DNA from: Deltaproteobacteria bacterium
GTDB lineage: Bacteria; Desulfobacterota; Syntrophia; Syntrophales; UBA2210
Direction of reading: 5' to 3'
DNA length: 34,608 nucleotides
Assembly: GCA_019313905.1 (NCBI GenBank)
Contig: JAFDAI010000013.1
Coordinates: 1 to 34,608, forward strand
A program made the translations under genes and the position numbers. The stretch's first letter is position 1, and every line of letters starts with the position of its first letter. Below the pieces are notes generated by a model, which had not been told where the DNA came from, ran no database searches, and worked only from the letters and a program-made list of their open reading frames with translations. Shown here one piece after another: positions 23,565 to 30,979 of the stretch.

Positions 23565-26390
23565 ATGAGAAAGACCATTTTTCTATTGATTATTATCCTG
23601 AGTCTGATTTTGCCGGCAAATTCGACTTTTTCCCAGAACGTAAATCCCGCTGATGTGCAAAAATTCATCAAAACCTATCCTGAAGCAAAAAAATATGTAT
23701 CTCCCGAAGGCAAGCCGACATCTGAAGGAGCGAAACTCCTTGAGACCCGCCAGAAAGAAGGCGCTGTCACTCCGGCTGAAATAAAGGAGGGGTTGAAAAA
23801 ACTTAAGGAGAAAGAAAAAGTACAGGAAGCGGTTTTGCCAGAAGAAACTCTGCCCCCGGAGGAAGAAGCGCTCTTCGAAGAAGTAAAGGAAGAGGCCGAA
23901 AACTCAAAACCGAAAACATCGAAGGCATTCCCCGGTGGTCTGCGTGTCTTTGGCCAGCAGCTTTTCTCTGCCGGTCCAACGTCTTTCACCCCACCGTCAA
24001 ATATGCCTGTATCTACGGATTACATTATCGGTCCTGATGATAATATCGTGGTACAGCTCTGGGGGAGGATCAACGAGCAATACACCCTCACCGTTCAGAG
24101 AGACGGAAGCATTCAATTTCCTCAGATAGGCACCATTCAGGTGGCCGGGCTTACATATAAACAATTGCAGGATCGGATAAAACGTGAAGCGGAAGCGATT
24201 ACCGGCGTAAATGTTAACGTCACGATGGGAAAATTGAGAAGCATTACCGTCTTTGTGGTTGGGGCTGTTAAAAAACCGGGCGCTTATACCGTAAGCGCTT
24301 TTGACACCATACTGAATGCCCTGATCTATTCCAGAGGGCCTGACTCTTTGGGTTCCATGAGAAATATCCAGTTAAAAAGACACAATAAGACGGTAACGAC
24401 CTTTGATCTATACGATCTTATCCTGAAAGGGGACAATTCAAAAGATAAAAGACTGGAGCCGGGGGATATCATATTTGTTCCGAAGGCGAAAACGATTGTT
24501 GTCATACATGGCGATGTCAAGGTACCCGCAAAATATGAATTGAAACAAGACAAAAAATTGCTGAACGCTTTGAAACTTGCTGGAGGTCTCAATCCATCCG
24601 CTTATTCAGAACAGATCCAGGTACAGCGATACTATAAGAACAAAGAGAGGATTGTCCTGGATTCCTCCCTCGATGAGCTGAAAAAGCAAAAGAAACCCTT
24701 TCAACTTCAGGATGGGGACGTCGTAAAGATATTCCCTGTTGTCAAGAAAGACACAAACGCAGTCTACCTATTCGGAAATGTAACACGCCAGGGAAAATAC
24801 GAGTACTCTTCAGAGATGCGGATATCGGATATCGTAAAGGCAGATGATCTTGAACCCGAGACATATTTCCCATATGCCCTGATCAAAAGGTATACTCCGC
24901 CGGAAATGTCGGCGGAGCTGGTGCCATTTAATCTGGGTGATGCGCTGCTTAAACATGGCGTGAAAGAAAACATTCTGCTTCAGCCACGTGACGAGATCTT
25001 TATCTTTAACAAATGGACATTTGAAGATAAACCCTATGTGTCGGTTATGGGTGAGGTGAGAAGGCCTGAATTATATTCCTGTGACGAAGGCATGCGCGTC
25101 AAGGATGCCATATTCAGAGCCGGGGGATTGACATCAAAGGCATCGATGGGTCCGGTGAATATCTTCAGGACAGACCCGAAAACAAAAGAAGTAAGTATGA
25201 TCGTTATAGACCTTGCAGGGGCCATGACCGAACAGGAGGACAATAACATAATCCTGCAGGATAAAGATAGAATGGTCATTCATTCCATTCGTGAATATAA
25301 ACCCGAAAAAAGGGTTTCGATTCATGGCGAAGTCAAACATCCGGGAGAACATCCCCTCTCCGAAGATATGACTATACGTGATCTGGTCTTCGCGGCGGGC
25401 AATCTTAAAGAAAGCGCATACATATACTCTGCAGAGCTGACGCGATACGACACATCTGGCGGGAAGTTTTTTAAGGCAGAGGTCAAAAAGATCAATTTGG
25501 AGGAAGCTCTGAAAGGAAATCCTGAAGATAATATCCAACTCCGAAAGTTTGACAGCCTGTTTATACCAACTATTCCGAAATGGCAGAAAAAAACCAGTGT
25601 GTCCATCTCCGGGGAGGTAAAATTTCCCGGGAATTATAACTTTGCGGAAAAGGGAAGATTATCGGAACTTATTGAAAGGGCGGGGGGTTATCTCCCGGAG
25701 TCATATTTAAGGGGAGCGGTTCTGACCCGAGAATCCGTAAAGGTTACTCAGAAGATAGCACTCGACAAACTCATCTTTGAAATGGAGCAGGATCTGGCAG
25801 CATCCGCAGCGGCCGCGCAATCAGGAGCCCTTTCAAAAGATGACGTCGTTGCCGCTCAGGCGGCGATGGCATCAAGACAGATGCTTCTGGCCAAATTAAA
25901 AACATCCAAAGTGACCGGCCGTGTAGTCATCAGACTAATATCCATTGATAAGCTAAAGAAATCCAAGTACGATATGGTGCTTGAAAATGGGGACACACTT
26001 AACATTCCACAACAACCGGGAGTGGTTACTGTAATGGGATCTGTCTACAATCCGACAGCTCTTCTCTATGAAGAGGGTACCACTGTAAAAGAATATCTGT
26101 CTATGGTTGGTGGCTCCACCGTGAATGCGAATCCAGACGATATGTTTATCATCCGTGCCGACGGAACCATCGTCAGTAAGCAAGAGAATGGATCGCAAAG
26201 CCTGCGATGGGACGAAGAGGTCAACCGGTGGTTCAGCGGCGGATTTTATTCAACCGTCCTGTATCCCGGCGATACCATACTGGTACCCAGAAAGCTGATC
26301 GAGATCTCGGCCTTGAAGATGACGAAGGACATCACGTCCATTATTTATCAGATAGCCGTCTCAATTGGTGTACTCCACACTCTGTTCTAA
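23565..26390 (+). CDS. Wza-like polysaccharide export protein with about seven SLBB repeats
   Basis: This 941-aa secreted protein has a signal peptide (MRKTIFLLIIILSLILPANSTFS), a charged Glu/Lys-rich spacer (about 60-125) and the polysaccharide export domain (DYIIGPDDNIVVQLWGR to VNVNVTMGKL). At least seven SLBB-like units follow, recognisable by GxVxxPGxY-type strands: GAVKKPGAYTV, GDVKVPAKYEL, GNVTRQGKYEY, GEVRRPELYSC, GEVKHPGEHPL, GEVKFPGNYNF and GSVYNPTALLY. It ends in the hydrophobic helix DITSIIYQIAVSIGVLHTLF. Classical Wza has two or three SLBBs in about 380 aa, so this is an expanded periplasm-spanning exporter of the deltaproteobacterial kind. GAGGTTAG precedes the ATG. No lipobox cysteine is evident. 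Confidence 0.92.
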   Translation: MRKTIFLLIIILSLILPANSTFSQNVNPADVQKFIKTYPEAKKYVSPEGKPTSEGAKLLETRQKEGAVTPAEIKEGLKKLKEKEKVQEAVLPEETLPPEEEALFEEVKEEAENSKPKTSKAFPGGLRVFGQQLFSAGPTSFTPPSNMPVSTDYIIGPDDNIVVQLWGRINEQYTLTVQRDGSIQFPQIGTIQVAGLTYKQLQDRIKREAEAITGVNVNVTMGKLRSITVFVVGAVKKPGAYTVSAFDTILNALIYSRGPDSLGSMRNIQLKRHNKTVTTFDLYDLILKGDNSKDKRLEPGDIIFVPKAKTIVVIHGDVKVPAKYELKQDKKLLNALKLAGGLNPSAYSEQIQVQRYYKNKERIVLDSSLDELKKQKKPFQLQDGDVVKIFPVVKKDTNAVYLFGNVTRQGKYEYSSEMRISDIVKADDLEPETYFPYALIKRYTPPEMSAELVPFNLGDALLKHGVKENILLQPRDEIFIFNKWTFEDKPYVSVMGEVRRPELYSCDEGMRVKDAIFRAGGLTSKASMGPVNIFRTDPKTKEVSMIVIDLAGAMTEQEDNNIILQDKDRMVIHSIREYKPEKRVSIHGEVKHPGEHPLSEDMTIRDLVFAAGNLKESAYIYSAELTRYDTSGGKFFKAEVKKINLEEALKGNPEDNIQLRKFDSLFIPTIPKWQKKTSVSISGEVKFPGNYNFAEKGRLSELIERAGGYLPESYLRGAVLTRESVKVTQKIALDKLIFEMEQDLAASAAAAQSGALSKDDVVAAQAAMASRQMLLAKLKTSKVTGRVVIRLISIDKLKKSKYDMVLENGDTLNIPQQPGVVTVMGSVYNPTALLYEEGTTVKEYLSMVGGSTVNANPDDMFIIRADGTIVSKQENGSQSLRWDEEVNRWFSGGFYSTVLYPGDTILVPRKLIEISALKMTKDITSIIYQIAVSIGVLHTLF

Positions 26391-26397
26391 GGGTGTA

Positions 26398-26450
26398 AAT
26401 TGAACAGCGAGCGCATTCCCCGCTGCTTGCGGCGGGGTTAGCGAGCGAAT
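26398..26450. repeat. GC-rich REP-like palindrome, copy 3
   Basis: AATTGAACAGCGAGCGCATT followed by the hairpin CCCCGCTG-CTTG-CGGCGGGG (26418-26437), identical to copies 1 and 2 through the hairpin. The tail differs: GTTAGCGAGCGAAT replaces the TTCAAT end. It starts seven bases after the exporter stop. Confidence 0.75.
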
Positions 26451-26499
26451 AAAAAATAAACATTTTCCTTACCCCGATAAACGGGATAAGTGCGTTAAC

Positions 26500-26538
26500 G
26501 AAATTATTTTCTGCCAGAAAAACACAGAAAATAATTTC
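26500..26538. repeat. A/T-rich 14-bp perfect inverted repeat
   Basis: GAAATTATTTTCTG (26500-26513) and CAGAAAATAATTTC (26525-26538) are perfect complements around an 11-base loop, with GTTA/TAAC extending the stem after a bulge. It lies between the exporter and wzi. It could be an operator, an RNA structure or another mobile repeat; no T-tract follows. Confidence 0.6.
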
Positions 26539-26560
26539 TAACTTACTAAACAATCGGAGA

Positions 26561-26590
26561 TTCCCCGCAACTTATTGCGGGGAGCTTCAA
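26561..26590. repeat. GC-rich REP-like hairpin, variant copy just upstream of wzi
   Basis: CCCCGCAA-CTTA-TTGCGGGG (26563-26582) with the tail AGCTTCAATTT, the variant arm also seen at 5994. It ends 8 bases before the wzi start. Its GGGGAG may serve as a distant Shine-Dalgarno, which the hairpin would sequester. Confidence 0.65.
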
Positions 26591-26597
26591 TTTCCCT

Positions 26598-28151
26598 ATG
26601 AACAAGACACCCCGGAATCATAAATTACTGGTCATGTTTGTCGCAACAGTCGTTTTGTTGTTCGCGGCCACGGCACATGCCTCCGCAAACATTCCGATCG
26701 ATTCTCCCTTCTATACGAACCTGGATGCCATTATTTCAGAGGGTCTGATAAAGAGCAGCCTTTCATCGACAAGACCCTTTACCAGATCGGAAGCAGGTAG
26801 ATTGCTGGCCGAAGCTATTGAACAAGCTGAGAAAGAAAAAATCTCCTCATTCTCTGCCGGTTTTCTTAAAAGAATGTCAAAAGAATATAAGGATGAGATA
26901 TCTGAAGCCAGGGCTCACGGCAGCACGCCCGATACATTTATAAAACCGGTGGAAGAGTTCTCCATCAGCTGCAATTTTCTGGACGGTCCACATTCAGTAT
27001 TCAATAATGAGGGGATTGACTATTACGACGGCCACAACGCGATGGCGCAGTTTCAATCGCGGGGCAAATTGTGGAATGTCTTTTCTTTCTATATTCAACC
27101 CATACTTCTCTACAATCAAAAATTAGAAAACATCGACGGAAACAATGATACCGGAGTCAGCCTGCATAAAGGATATGTCAAGTTTTCCGTTGATAATTTC
27201 GAGATCGAAGCAGGAAGAGATTCAATCTGGTGGGGGCCGGGATACCACGGCTCCCTTCTCATGTCGAACAATGCCAAACCTTTTGACATGATCAAGATAT
27301 CTAATCCGCGTGCCACACTTCTTCCCTGGATTCTCAGCTGGTTGGGGCCATTTAAATATAATATGTTTTTATCCGAGCTGGATGAAGAATCCGCCTCCGG
27401 CCACCCTCCCGATTCAAAGCTCTTTGGCCTCAGATTTGATTTTAAACCCCATCCGCTTTTTGAATTCGGGCTTTCATATCTGTGCCAGTTCGGTGGTGAC
27501 AGGCCCGGCATCGGCAGCCTGAGCTTTTCAGATTATATTAATATCCTGTTCAGCAATGAATGCAGAAATGGTGATAAGCGAGACAGTAATAAAGAATTTG
27601 CCATAGATGTTGCTATTACAATACCGAATGTCAGTCGCATTTTACCCCTGGCCGAGTCCGTAAAGATCTACGCGGAATGGGGGGGAGAAGATGCCGGTTA
27701 TCCACCGGACAAGCGGGCATATCTTCTGGGTGCAGTCTTAAACGACATCTTTACTCTAAACGGTGTTAAATTAAGATCAGAGTACGCTAATCTTTCCCCC
27801 AGTAGTGCCGGTGGTGCATGGTATACGCACGGTTGGTGGCCAATGAAGTATCATGGAAGGATCTTCGGTCACCATGCCGGCACGGATTCCGATGACCTCT
27901 TTATCGAATTATCTCAGATATTAGAGAATAAATTCAGTTACAAAATTGGTTTTGATAAAGAAAGAAGCGGTATCAGCCAGACAAACACCCAGGAAAAATA
28001 TCAGTATTTTTTTGAAACAAGCTATGACATCGCAAAGCATTTAAACCTTGCAGTCAGCTATTCATATGAAGAAATCAACAATTATGAAAATGTAAAAGAC
28101 CGCAAACAGAACAATCACTTTTTGGGAATGGAAGTTACCTGCGACTTTTGA
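26598..28151 (+). CDS. Wzi-like outer-membrane capsule assembly protein
   Basis: This 517-aa protein has a signal peptide (basic start, then LLVMFVATVVLLFAATAHASA) and a helical segment NLDAIISEGLIKSSLSSTRPFTRSEAGRLL that matches the periplasmic cap. A beta-barrel of alternating strands follows. Capsule-assembly signatures are EIEAGRDSIWWGPGYHGSLLMSNNAKPFDMI, WGGEDAG, LRSEYANLS and WYTHGWWPMKYHGRIFGHHAGTDSDDLFIE. It ends in an outer-membrane-type aromatic residue (VTCDF). Wzi proteins help attach or organise capsular polysaccharide at the surface. It lies downstream of the exporter but is separated by hairpin repeats, so it may be a separate transcript. Confidence 0.87.
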   Translation: MNKTPRNHKLLVMFVATVVLLFAATAHASANIPIDSPFYTNLDAIISEGLIKSSLSSTRPFTRSEAGRLLAEAIEQAEKEKISSFSAGFLKRMSKEYKDEISEARAHGSTPDTFIKPVEEFSISCNFLDGPHSVFNNEGIDYYDGHNAMAQFQSRGKLWNVFSFYIQPILLYNQKLENIDGNNDTGVSLHKGYVKFSVDNFEIEAGRDSIWWGPGYHGSLLMSNNAKPFDMIKISNPRATLLPWILSWLGPFKYNMFLSELDEESASGHPPDSKLFGLRFDFKPHPLFEFGLSYLCQFGGDRPGIGSLSFSDYINILFSNECRNGDKRDSNKEFAIDVAITIPNVSRILPLAESVKIYAEWGGEDAGYPPDKRAYLLGAVLNDIFTLNGVKLRSEYANLSPSSAGGAWYTHGWWPMKYHGRIFGHHAGTDSDDLFIELSQILENKFSYKIGFDKERSGISQTNTQEKYQYFFETSYDIAKHLNLAVSYSYEEINNYENVKDRKQNNHFLGMEVTCDF

Positions 28152-28183
28152 TTCGGGTAGAATCGCATAAAGCCTTTATTATA

Positions 28184-28460
28184 ATCTTTCTTTCATGTTT
28201 TCGTCTTTTCGTGTTTTCGTGATAAATTTTTAGTCTTTGTTCTTTTGTTTTTAATCTTTTCAATTCAATTCTTTTCGTGCTTTCGTGATAAATTTTTAGT
28301 TTTTGTTCTTTTGCTTTTGTCTTTAATCTTTTAATTAAGATTTTTTTCTTTTTTCGTACCTTCGTGTTTTCGTGATAATCTTTTAATCTTTGTTCTTTTG
28401 TTTTTAATCTTTTCAATTCAATTCTTTTCGTGCTTTCGTGATAATCTTTTCAATTAAACA
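28184..28460 (+). repeat. Tandem array of four 8-nt-period repeat units
   Basis: The 326-base gap before the sugar dehydrogenase is almost wholly repeat: boxes ending near 28223, 28290, 28380 and 28448, each with TTCGTGNTTTCGTGATAA, separated by TCTTTGTTCTTTTG and TTTTTAATCTTTTCAATTCA. It ends with a family-2 AATTAAACATCAAC directly before the Shine-Dalgarno. On the minus strand the array is open for 94 codons as a Lys-rich tandem repeat, judged not to be a gene. Confidence 0.85.
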
Positions 28461-28477
28461 TCAACTAAGGAGTAGAT

Positions 28478-30112
28478 ATGAACCAGACAGACCAGCGCAG
28501 TTTCGCCCCTTCGGGCGAAGTTTTTCCTCTTCCAGGCAAAGAAGACTACGGCAGAGAATTCGAACGTCTGCAAACCCTCGTCAATGAGCAGCGTCAGATG
28601 GGGCGTGAAATCGTCGTTGTCATGGGCCTTGGCTTTGTCGGCGCCGTGATGGCGGCTGTTGTCGCGGACAGCACAGACAGAAAAACCGGCGAGCCGAAGA
28701 AGTTTGTCATCGGCATGCAGAGACCCAGCACCAGGAGCTTCTGGAAGATCCCCATGATAAACAGAGGCGTCAGCCCCGTAAAGGCGGAAGACCCCGCTGT
28801 GGATATTCTCATCAGGCGCTGTGTCACAGAGAAAAAGAACCTGATAGCGACATACACCTACGATGCCCTCAAACTCGCGGATGTTGTCGTAGTTGATGTC
28901 CAGTGTGATTTCTTGAAACAGGAACTTGGCAACTGCGCCACGGGCAGGGCCGAGATAAAAGCGCTTGAAGACTCCATCAGGATAATCGCGGAAAATATCC
29001 CCCCGGAATGCCTGGTTCTCATCGAAACCACGGTTCCCCCCGGCACAACCGAATATATCGCCTATCCCAGCATGAAAAAGATCTTCAGAAGCCGCGGTAT
29101 AAAAAAAGAGCCCCTGCTCGCCCACAGCTACGAGCGTGTCATGCCCGGCCGGGACTATGTAAAATCGATCCGCGATTTCTGGCGCGTCTGCAGCGGCATC
29201 AATAAAAAGAGCAGGAAAAAAGTGGACCGCTTCCTGTCCGACGTGCTGAACGTAGAGGAATATCCCCTCACCGTGCTCGACAAGCCCATAGAAAGCGAGA
29301 CCGCGAAAATTGTTGAAAACAGCTACCGTGCCACAATCCTGGCATTCATGGACGAATGGAGTAATTTCTGCGAGAAAAACGGGGTTGACCTGATCAAGGT
29401 AATGAAGGCCATAAAAATGAGACCCACCCACGACAACATGATCTTTCCCGGGCCTGGCATAGGCGGCTACTGTCTTCCGAAAGATGGAGGCCTCGGAGTA
29501 TGGGCATACAGGCACCTCATGGGATTTGAAGACGACAACTTCAAAATCACCCCTGACGCGATAAACATCAACGATACCAGGGCGCTGCATGCCGCCGAAC
29601 TTATCAGAGACGCGCTCAGAAACATGGGCAAAGTCGTTGCCGCGTCAGTAATCACAGTACTTGGCGCATCCTACAGAGAAGATGTGGGCGACACGCGCTA
29701 CAGCGGCTCGGAACTGATAGTCAGAAAGCTGGCCGAAATGGGCGGAGACATAAAAGTCCATGACCCCTACGTCGAACACTGGTGGGAACTCGAAAGCCAG
29801 GACACTTATCCGTCCATCGGCGCCAGCTGGTCACGCTTCTTCAGAAACCAGGAAGGCCTCAAAAACATCAGAGTAAAGAAAGACCTCCCGGCCACCCTCA
29901 TGGGATCCGACGCCATCGTCCTCGCGGTGAGACATAACGAATACCTCGATCTTGACCCCGAATACATTGTCAAAGCGACAGGCGCCCCCGCCGCGATCAT
30001 AGACTGCTTCGGCATCCTCGACGACGACAAAATCAGGAAATACTTCGAACTGGGCTGCGAAGTAAAAGGCCTCGGCCGCGGCCACATACAAAGAATCAAA
30101 AAAGAAAAATAG
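28478..30112 (+). CDS. UDP-glucose/GDP-mannose dehydrogenase family nucleotide-sugar dehydrogenase
   Basis: This 544-aa protein has an N-terminal extension of about 44 residues, then VVVMGLGFVGAVMAAVVAD (NAD motif 50-55), TTVPPGTTE (184-192), ESETAKIVENSYRATILAFMDEW and the catalytic GIGGYCLPKDGG (C332, K335, D336). The C-terminal sugar-binding domain has VLGASYREDVGDTRYSGSELI. It oxidises a nucleotide sugar C6 to a uronic acid. UDP-glucuronate would feed the 4-epimerase and decarboxylase upstream, but it is longer than typical Ugd (about 440 aa) and could use UDP-HexNAc. AAGGAG (28467-28472) lies five bases before the ATG. The TAG stop is part of the family-3 end AATAGGGGTCAGG. Confidence 0.85.
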   Translation: MNQTDQRSFAPSGEVFPLPGKEDYGREFERLQTLVNEQRQMGREIVVVMGLGFVGAVMAAVVADSTDRKTGEPKKFVIGMQRPSTRSFWKIPMINRGVSPVKAEDPAVDILIRRCVTEKKNLIATYTYDALKLADVVVVDVQCDFLKQELGNCATGRAEIKALEDSIRIIAENIPPECLVLIETTVPPGTTEYIAYPSMKKIFRSRGIKKEPLLAHSYERVMPGRDYVKSIRDFWRVCSGINKKSRKKVDRFLSDVLNVEEYPLTVLDKPIESETAKIVENSYRATILAFMDEWSNFCEKNGVDLIKVMKAIKMRPTHDNMIFPGPGIGGYCLPKDGGLGVWAYRHLMGFEDDNFKITPDAININDTRALHAAELIRDALRNMGKVVAASVITVLGASYREDVGDTRYSGSELIVRKLAEMGGDIKVHDPYVEHWWELESQDTYPSIGASWSRFFRNQEGLKNIRVKKDLPATLMGSDAIVLAVRHNEYLDLDPEYIVKATGAPAAIIDCFGILDDDKIRKYFELGCEVKGLGRGHIQRIKKEK

Positions 30113-30166
30113 GGGTCAGGTCTTGCGTTTTGCCTTTTTCTTTTCTGATCCTTGGTCAGACCTCTT
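30109..30166 (+). repeat. Family-3 element end sharing the dehydrogenase stop codon
   Basis: ATAGGGGTCAGGTCTTGCG (30109-30127), whose TAG is the stop of the preceding gene. AGGTCT is inverted as AGACCT about 38 bases downstream in GGTCAGACCTC. It is closely similar to the copy after hemL (15490) and the shorter one after uxs (21286). Confidence 0.7.
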
Positions 30167-30181
30167 GGAAAGAAAAAAGTA

Positions 30182-30210
30182 TTGACTATTTTAGGCGAAA
30201 TGATTAAAAT
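30182..30210 (+). promoter_or_regulatory. Promoter of the Phd/RelE-type toxin-antitoxin operon
   Basis: TTGACT (30182-30187) and TAAAAT (30205-30210) with 17-bp spacing, 26 bases upstream of the antitoxin ATG. Each box differs from consensus at one position. The antitoxin would be expected to autoregulate here. Confidence 0.65.
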
Positions 30211-30235
30211 AGCTAAAAAGATGAGAGAGGTTAAC

Positions 30236-30478
30236 ATGGAAGCGACAGCCACAGAAGTAAAAAACAAGTTTGGAAAATTCTCTGATATTGCCAGGAATGA
30301 GCCTGTTATTGTTGAGAAAACGGGTCGTAAAGTAATTGTGCTGATAGCCTTTGAGGAATATGAGCGCCTGACCCAAATCGAAGATGCTTATTGGGGTGAG
30401 AAGGCAGTAAGAGCTGAGGCAGATGGATATATTGGATCGGAAGAATCAATAGCCTTCATAAGGGCAAAACATGCTTAG
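30236..30478 (+). CDS. Phd/YefM-family antitoxin
   Basis: This 80-aa protein begins MEATATEVKNKFGKFSDIARNEPVIVEKTGRKVIVLIAFEEYERL, the Phd/YefM DNA-binding fold, followed by an acidic C-terminal tail (about 46-80) that would wrap the toxin. GAGAGG lies five bases before the ATG at 30236; a longer in-frame extension (ATGs upstream) covers the promoter and is not favoured. It overlaps the toxin gene by eight bases, the usual coupling in type II systems. It is A/T-richer than the EPS genes and preceded by a mobile-element end, suggesting acquisition. Confidence 0.9.
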   Translation: MEATATEVKNKFGKFSDIARNEPVIVEKTGRKVIVLIAFEEYERLTQIEDAYWGEKAVRAEADGYIGSEESIAFIRAKHA

Positions 30479-30737
30479 GCTTGATTTAACCAAAAAAGCC
30501 ATAGTCTTTCTGGACAAATTGCCACCCAAACAGTTCAAACAGGTTTCAAAAAAGATTTTTTCATTAATGGCAAACCCTGAACCGCATGATTCAAAAAAAT
30601 TGAAAGGACACCCTTACCGGGGGACAGACATCGGAGAATATCGAATCATCTACCGCGTTGAAGAAGATGTTCTCAAAATTGCGCTTGTGGGCAAACGGAA
30701 TGATTCGGCCGTCTATAAAAAAATGGCCAGACTATAG
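30471..30737 (+). CDS. RelE/ParE-superfamily toxin
   Basis: This 88-aa basic protein (MLRLDLTKKAIVFLDKLPPKQFKQVSKKIFSL, then KLKGHPYRGTDIGEYRIIYRVEEDVLKIALVGKRNDSAVYKKM) has the classic RelE order: two helices, then GEYRIIYRVE and a terminal strand with KRND. Members cleave mRNA on the ribosome; the GxYRIIY arginine and late basic residues fit RelE better than the gyrase-targeting ParE, but activity is inferred. Translationally coupled to the upstream antitoxin. Confidence 0.9.
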   Translation: MLRLDLTKKAIVFLDKLPPKQFKQVSKKIFSLMANPEPHDSKKLKGHPYRGTDIGEYRIIYRVEEDVLKIALVGKRNDSAVYKKMARL

Positions 30738-30775
30738 CCGCGAGCGGGACCCGCAATGACAATGTCGGTGTTATG
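30735..30775 (+). repeat. Truncated right end of the GTCATTGCGA-type palindrome
   Basis: CGCGAGCGGGACCCGCAATGAC, then AATGTCGGTGTTATGCAAA, matches the right end and 3' flank of the element at 22281-22373 with a few changes. The element abuts the toxin stop codon, and its left arm is missing. Confidence 0.6.
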
Positions 30776-30784
30776 CAAACATCT

Positions 30785-30930
30785 CTTATTCTCGTGATAA
30801 TCTTTTGCAGTTATTTTTTGTCTTTAATCTTTTTAAGTTATATCTATTTCGTGATTTCGTCCTTTTGTGTTTTCGTGATTAGTCTTTATTCTTTTGCTTT
30901 TAATCTTTTCATCAAACATCTAACATTGCC
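30785..30930 (+). repeat. 8-nt-period repeat unit plus family-2 tail
   Basis: CTCGTGATAATC, TTTTGCAGTTAT, TCTTTAATCTTTTTAAG, a worn box TTTCGTGATTTCGTCC...GTGTTTTCGTGATTAG, then CATCAAACATCTAACATTGCC. Same order as other copies. It fills the gap between the two toxin-antitoxin systems. Confidence 0.75.
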
Positions 30931-30943
30931 TGCCTGTTTTGTC

Positions 30944-30972
30944 TTGACATTTCATTAATTAATTAATATTAA
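30944..30972 (+). promoter_or_regulatory. Promoter of the AbiE-type operon
   Basis: TTGACA (30944-30949), 17 bp, TATTAA (30967-30972), ending eight bases before the antitoxin ATG, so the transcript would be nearly leaderless. TTAATTAATTAATATTAA around the -10 is repetitive and palindromic, suitable for antitoxin autoregulation. A partial copy lies at 22491. Confidence 0.5.
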
Positions 30973-30979
30973 TAAAAAT

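Noticed and set aside
28135-28416. Minus-strand frame encoding Lys-rich tandem repeats (KRLKTKEQRLKIYHENTKR-like)
   Set aside because: It is a translation of the dispersed 8-nt-period repeat array; no start context or conserved domain. The open frame reflects the lack of stops in the repeat.
15541-28460. CRISPR array
   Set aside because: Repeats are 8-nt periodic and lack regularly sized unique spacers; no cas genes are present.
28454-29590. 378-codon minus-strand frame over the sugar dehydrogenase
   Set aside because: Long, but the plus strand has the dehydrogenase NAD and catalytic Cys motifs; the antisense product matches nothing I recognise.
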